NCBI GenBank assembly: GCA_012965515.1
Contig: DTSE01000055.1
Location: 972-42,444, forward strand
Direction of reading: 5' to 3'
DNA: 41,473 nucleotides
From: Candidatus Melainabacteria bacterium
Lineage (GTDB): Bacteria > Cyanobacteriota > Vampirovibrionia > Obscuribacterales > Obscuribacteraceae
Made by a program: the position numbers and the translations under genes. Position 1 is the first letter of the stretch. Every line of letters starts with the position of its first letter. Under the pieces are notes generated by a model, which saw only the letters and a program-made list of their open reading frames with translations, did no database searches and had not been told where the DNA came from. Positions 40,765 through 41,473 of this stretch are shown here, one piece after another.

Positions 40765-41473
40765 ATGCAAACTGAAGGTGGAGAAAGCAGCAAATCTGAA
40801 CCACGCGTCGAGCAAACAGGCGTTTCCCATCAGTCGGGTACGCAGGTCGCACATGCCGATGGACGGGTAGAGCTGACAGATGAGTCTCTGATTGCTTCAA
40901 GCCCCATTTATAATCACGACCTTGCTCCGATTCCAGTCTCAATGCGCAACTGGTCTACATACAACTACGCGGCGCTCTGGGTGAGTATGTCGGCGTGCAT
41001 TCCGACATACATGCTTTCATCCAGCCTCATTGCCAATGGAATGAATTGGTGGCAAGCCGTCATCACTATATTGCTCGGCAATATTATTGTTCTTGCGCCG
41101 ATTCTATTGAATTCGCATCCAGGCACCAAATACGGTATCCCCTTTCCGGTTTTTGCGCGCGCCGCATATGGAACTTATGGTTCTAACTTGCCTGCTCTCA
41201 TGCGCGCTGTTGTCGCTTGCGGTTGGTTTGGAATTCAAGCTTGGATTGGCGGGCAAGCACTGCATGTCTTTTTTAAATCGGTTTTTCCAGGCTGGGAAAC
41301 AGCCTTGGGCGGACCAATCGGAGGGCACGTCCCCGGTGAGTGGATTGGGTTTGCACTCTTTTGGGGCTTGAACATTCTCATAATCTATAGGGGAATGGAC
41401 TTGCTCAAAAAGGTTGAAGGATTGGCAGCTCCCTTCGTGATGATCATGTGCTTTTCCATGGTCGTTTGGGCGG
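40765..41473 (+). CDS. NCS1-family nucleobase/allantoin/hydantoin permease (truncated by window end)
   Basis: The frame is open from the ATG at 40765 to the window edge, 236 codons, with the C-terminus missing. A polar 60-residue lead precedes NWSTYNYAALWVSMSACIPT, the start of NCS1 transporters. SHPGTKYGIPFPVFARAAYG and GSNLPALMRAVVACGWFGIQ are strong family motifs (compare Mhp1, PucI, FurA-type proteins). Five hydrophobic helices are visible. It likely imports a purine, pyrimidine, hydantoin or allantoin with Na+ or H+; which one cannot be told from this part. Confidence 0.88.
   Translation, partial: MQTEGGESSKSEPRVEQTGVSHQSGTQVAHADGRVELTDESLIASSPIYNHDLAPIPVSMRNWSTYNYAALWVSMSACIPTYMLSSSLIANGMNWWQAVITILLGNIIVLAPILLNSHPGTKYGIPFPVFARAAYGTYGSNLPALMRAVVACGWFGIQAWIGGQALHVFFKSVFPGWETALGGPIGGHVPGEWIGFALFWGLNILIIYRGMDLLKKVEGLAAPFVMIMCFSMVVWA

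Overview
The window (41.5 kb, roughly half G+C, dense genes on both strands in short operons) looks like the chromosome of a Gram-negative-type bacterium. The mix suggests Melainabacteria/Vampirovibrionia, possibly the Obscuribacterales: a Ser/Thr kinase with a TPR-type output region, a PP2C phosphatase, a DapL2-type LL-diaminopimelate aminotransferase, ArnT-like GT39/83 glycosyltransferases, secreted TPR and TonB-C-like proteins, and many lineage-specific secreted proteins. That placement is inference; no rRNA or marker gene is present. I saw no tRNA, rRNA, CRISPR array or complete insertion sequence.

Layout. 1-3056 (-): two tandem paralogous VirB6/TrbL-like membrane proteins, the second cut by the window edge. 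3376-5021 (+): GNAT acetyltransferase and SAM O-methyltransferase. 5125-7687 (-): transmembrane Ser/Thr kinase and a small membrane coiled-coil protein. 8020-10920 (+): DUF2157/GDYXXLXY membrane pair and a secreted protein. 10923-13797 (-): isochorismatase-like hydrolase, PP2C phosphatase, polytopic membrane protein. 14013-20286: UMF1-type MFS transporter, two unknown proteins, a replication-relaxation-like protein, an orphan OppF-type ATPase and a small anchored protein. 20722-26138 (+): 3-hydroxyacyl-CoA dehydrogenase, ArnT-like transferase, TPR/glycine-zipper protein, TonB-C-like protein. 26178-30036: Eco57I-like DNA methyltransferase overlapping a dienelactone hydrolase, then an orphan DUF6088/AbiEi-like protein behind a perfect 22-bp inverted repeat. 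30033-33170 (-): YdgJ-like oxidoreductase, TPR protein with an apparent N-terminal frameshift, DapL-type aminotransferase. 33615-39246: second ArnT-like transferase, HI0933-like flavoprotein, secreted amidohydrolase, TadE-like protein. 39359-end: three small unknown proteins and the start of an NCS1 transporter.

Working together. Phosphosignalling is represented by a membrane kinase and a soluble PP2C phosphatase about 4 kb apart. Envelope biology dominates: two lipid-linked-sugar transferases, secretion-type membrane proteins, TadE, TonB-C and TPR proteins. The accessory-looking parts are the left edge, the replication-relaxation protein and the methyltransferase/AbiEi-like stretch. I found no complete new defence or secretion system. 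The strongest leads are the tandem VirB6-like pair, the three-half-site inverted repeat before the orphan AbiEi-like gene, a signal peptide lying out of frame before the TPR gene, a shared mature N-terminal motif in two secreted proteins, and several well-paired intergenic RNA folds.
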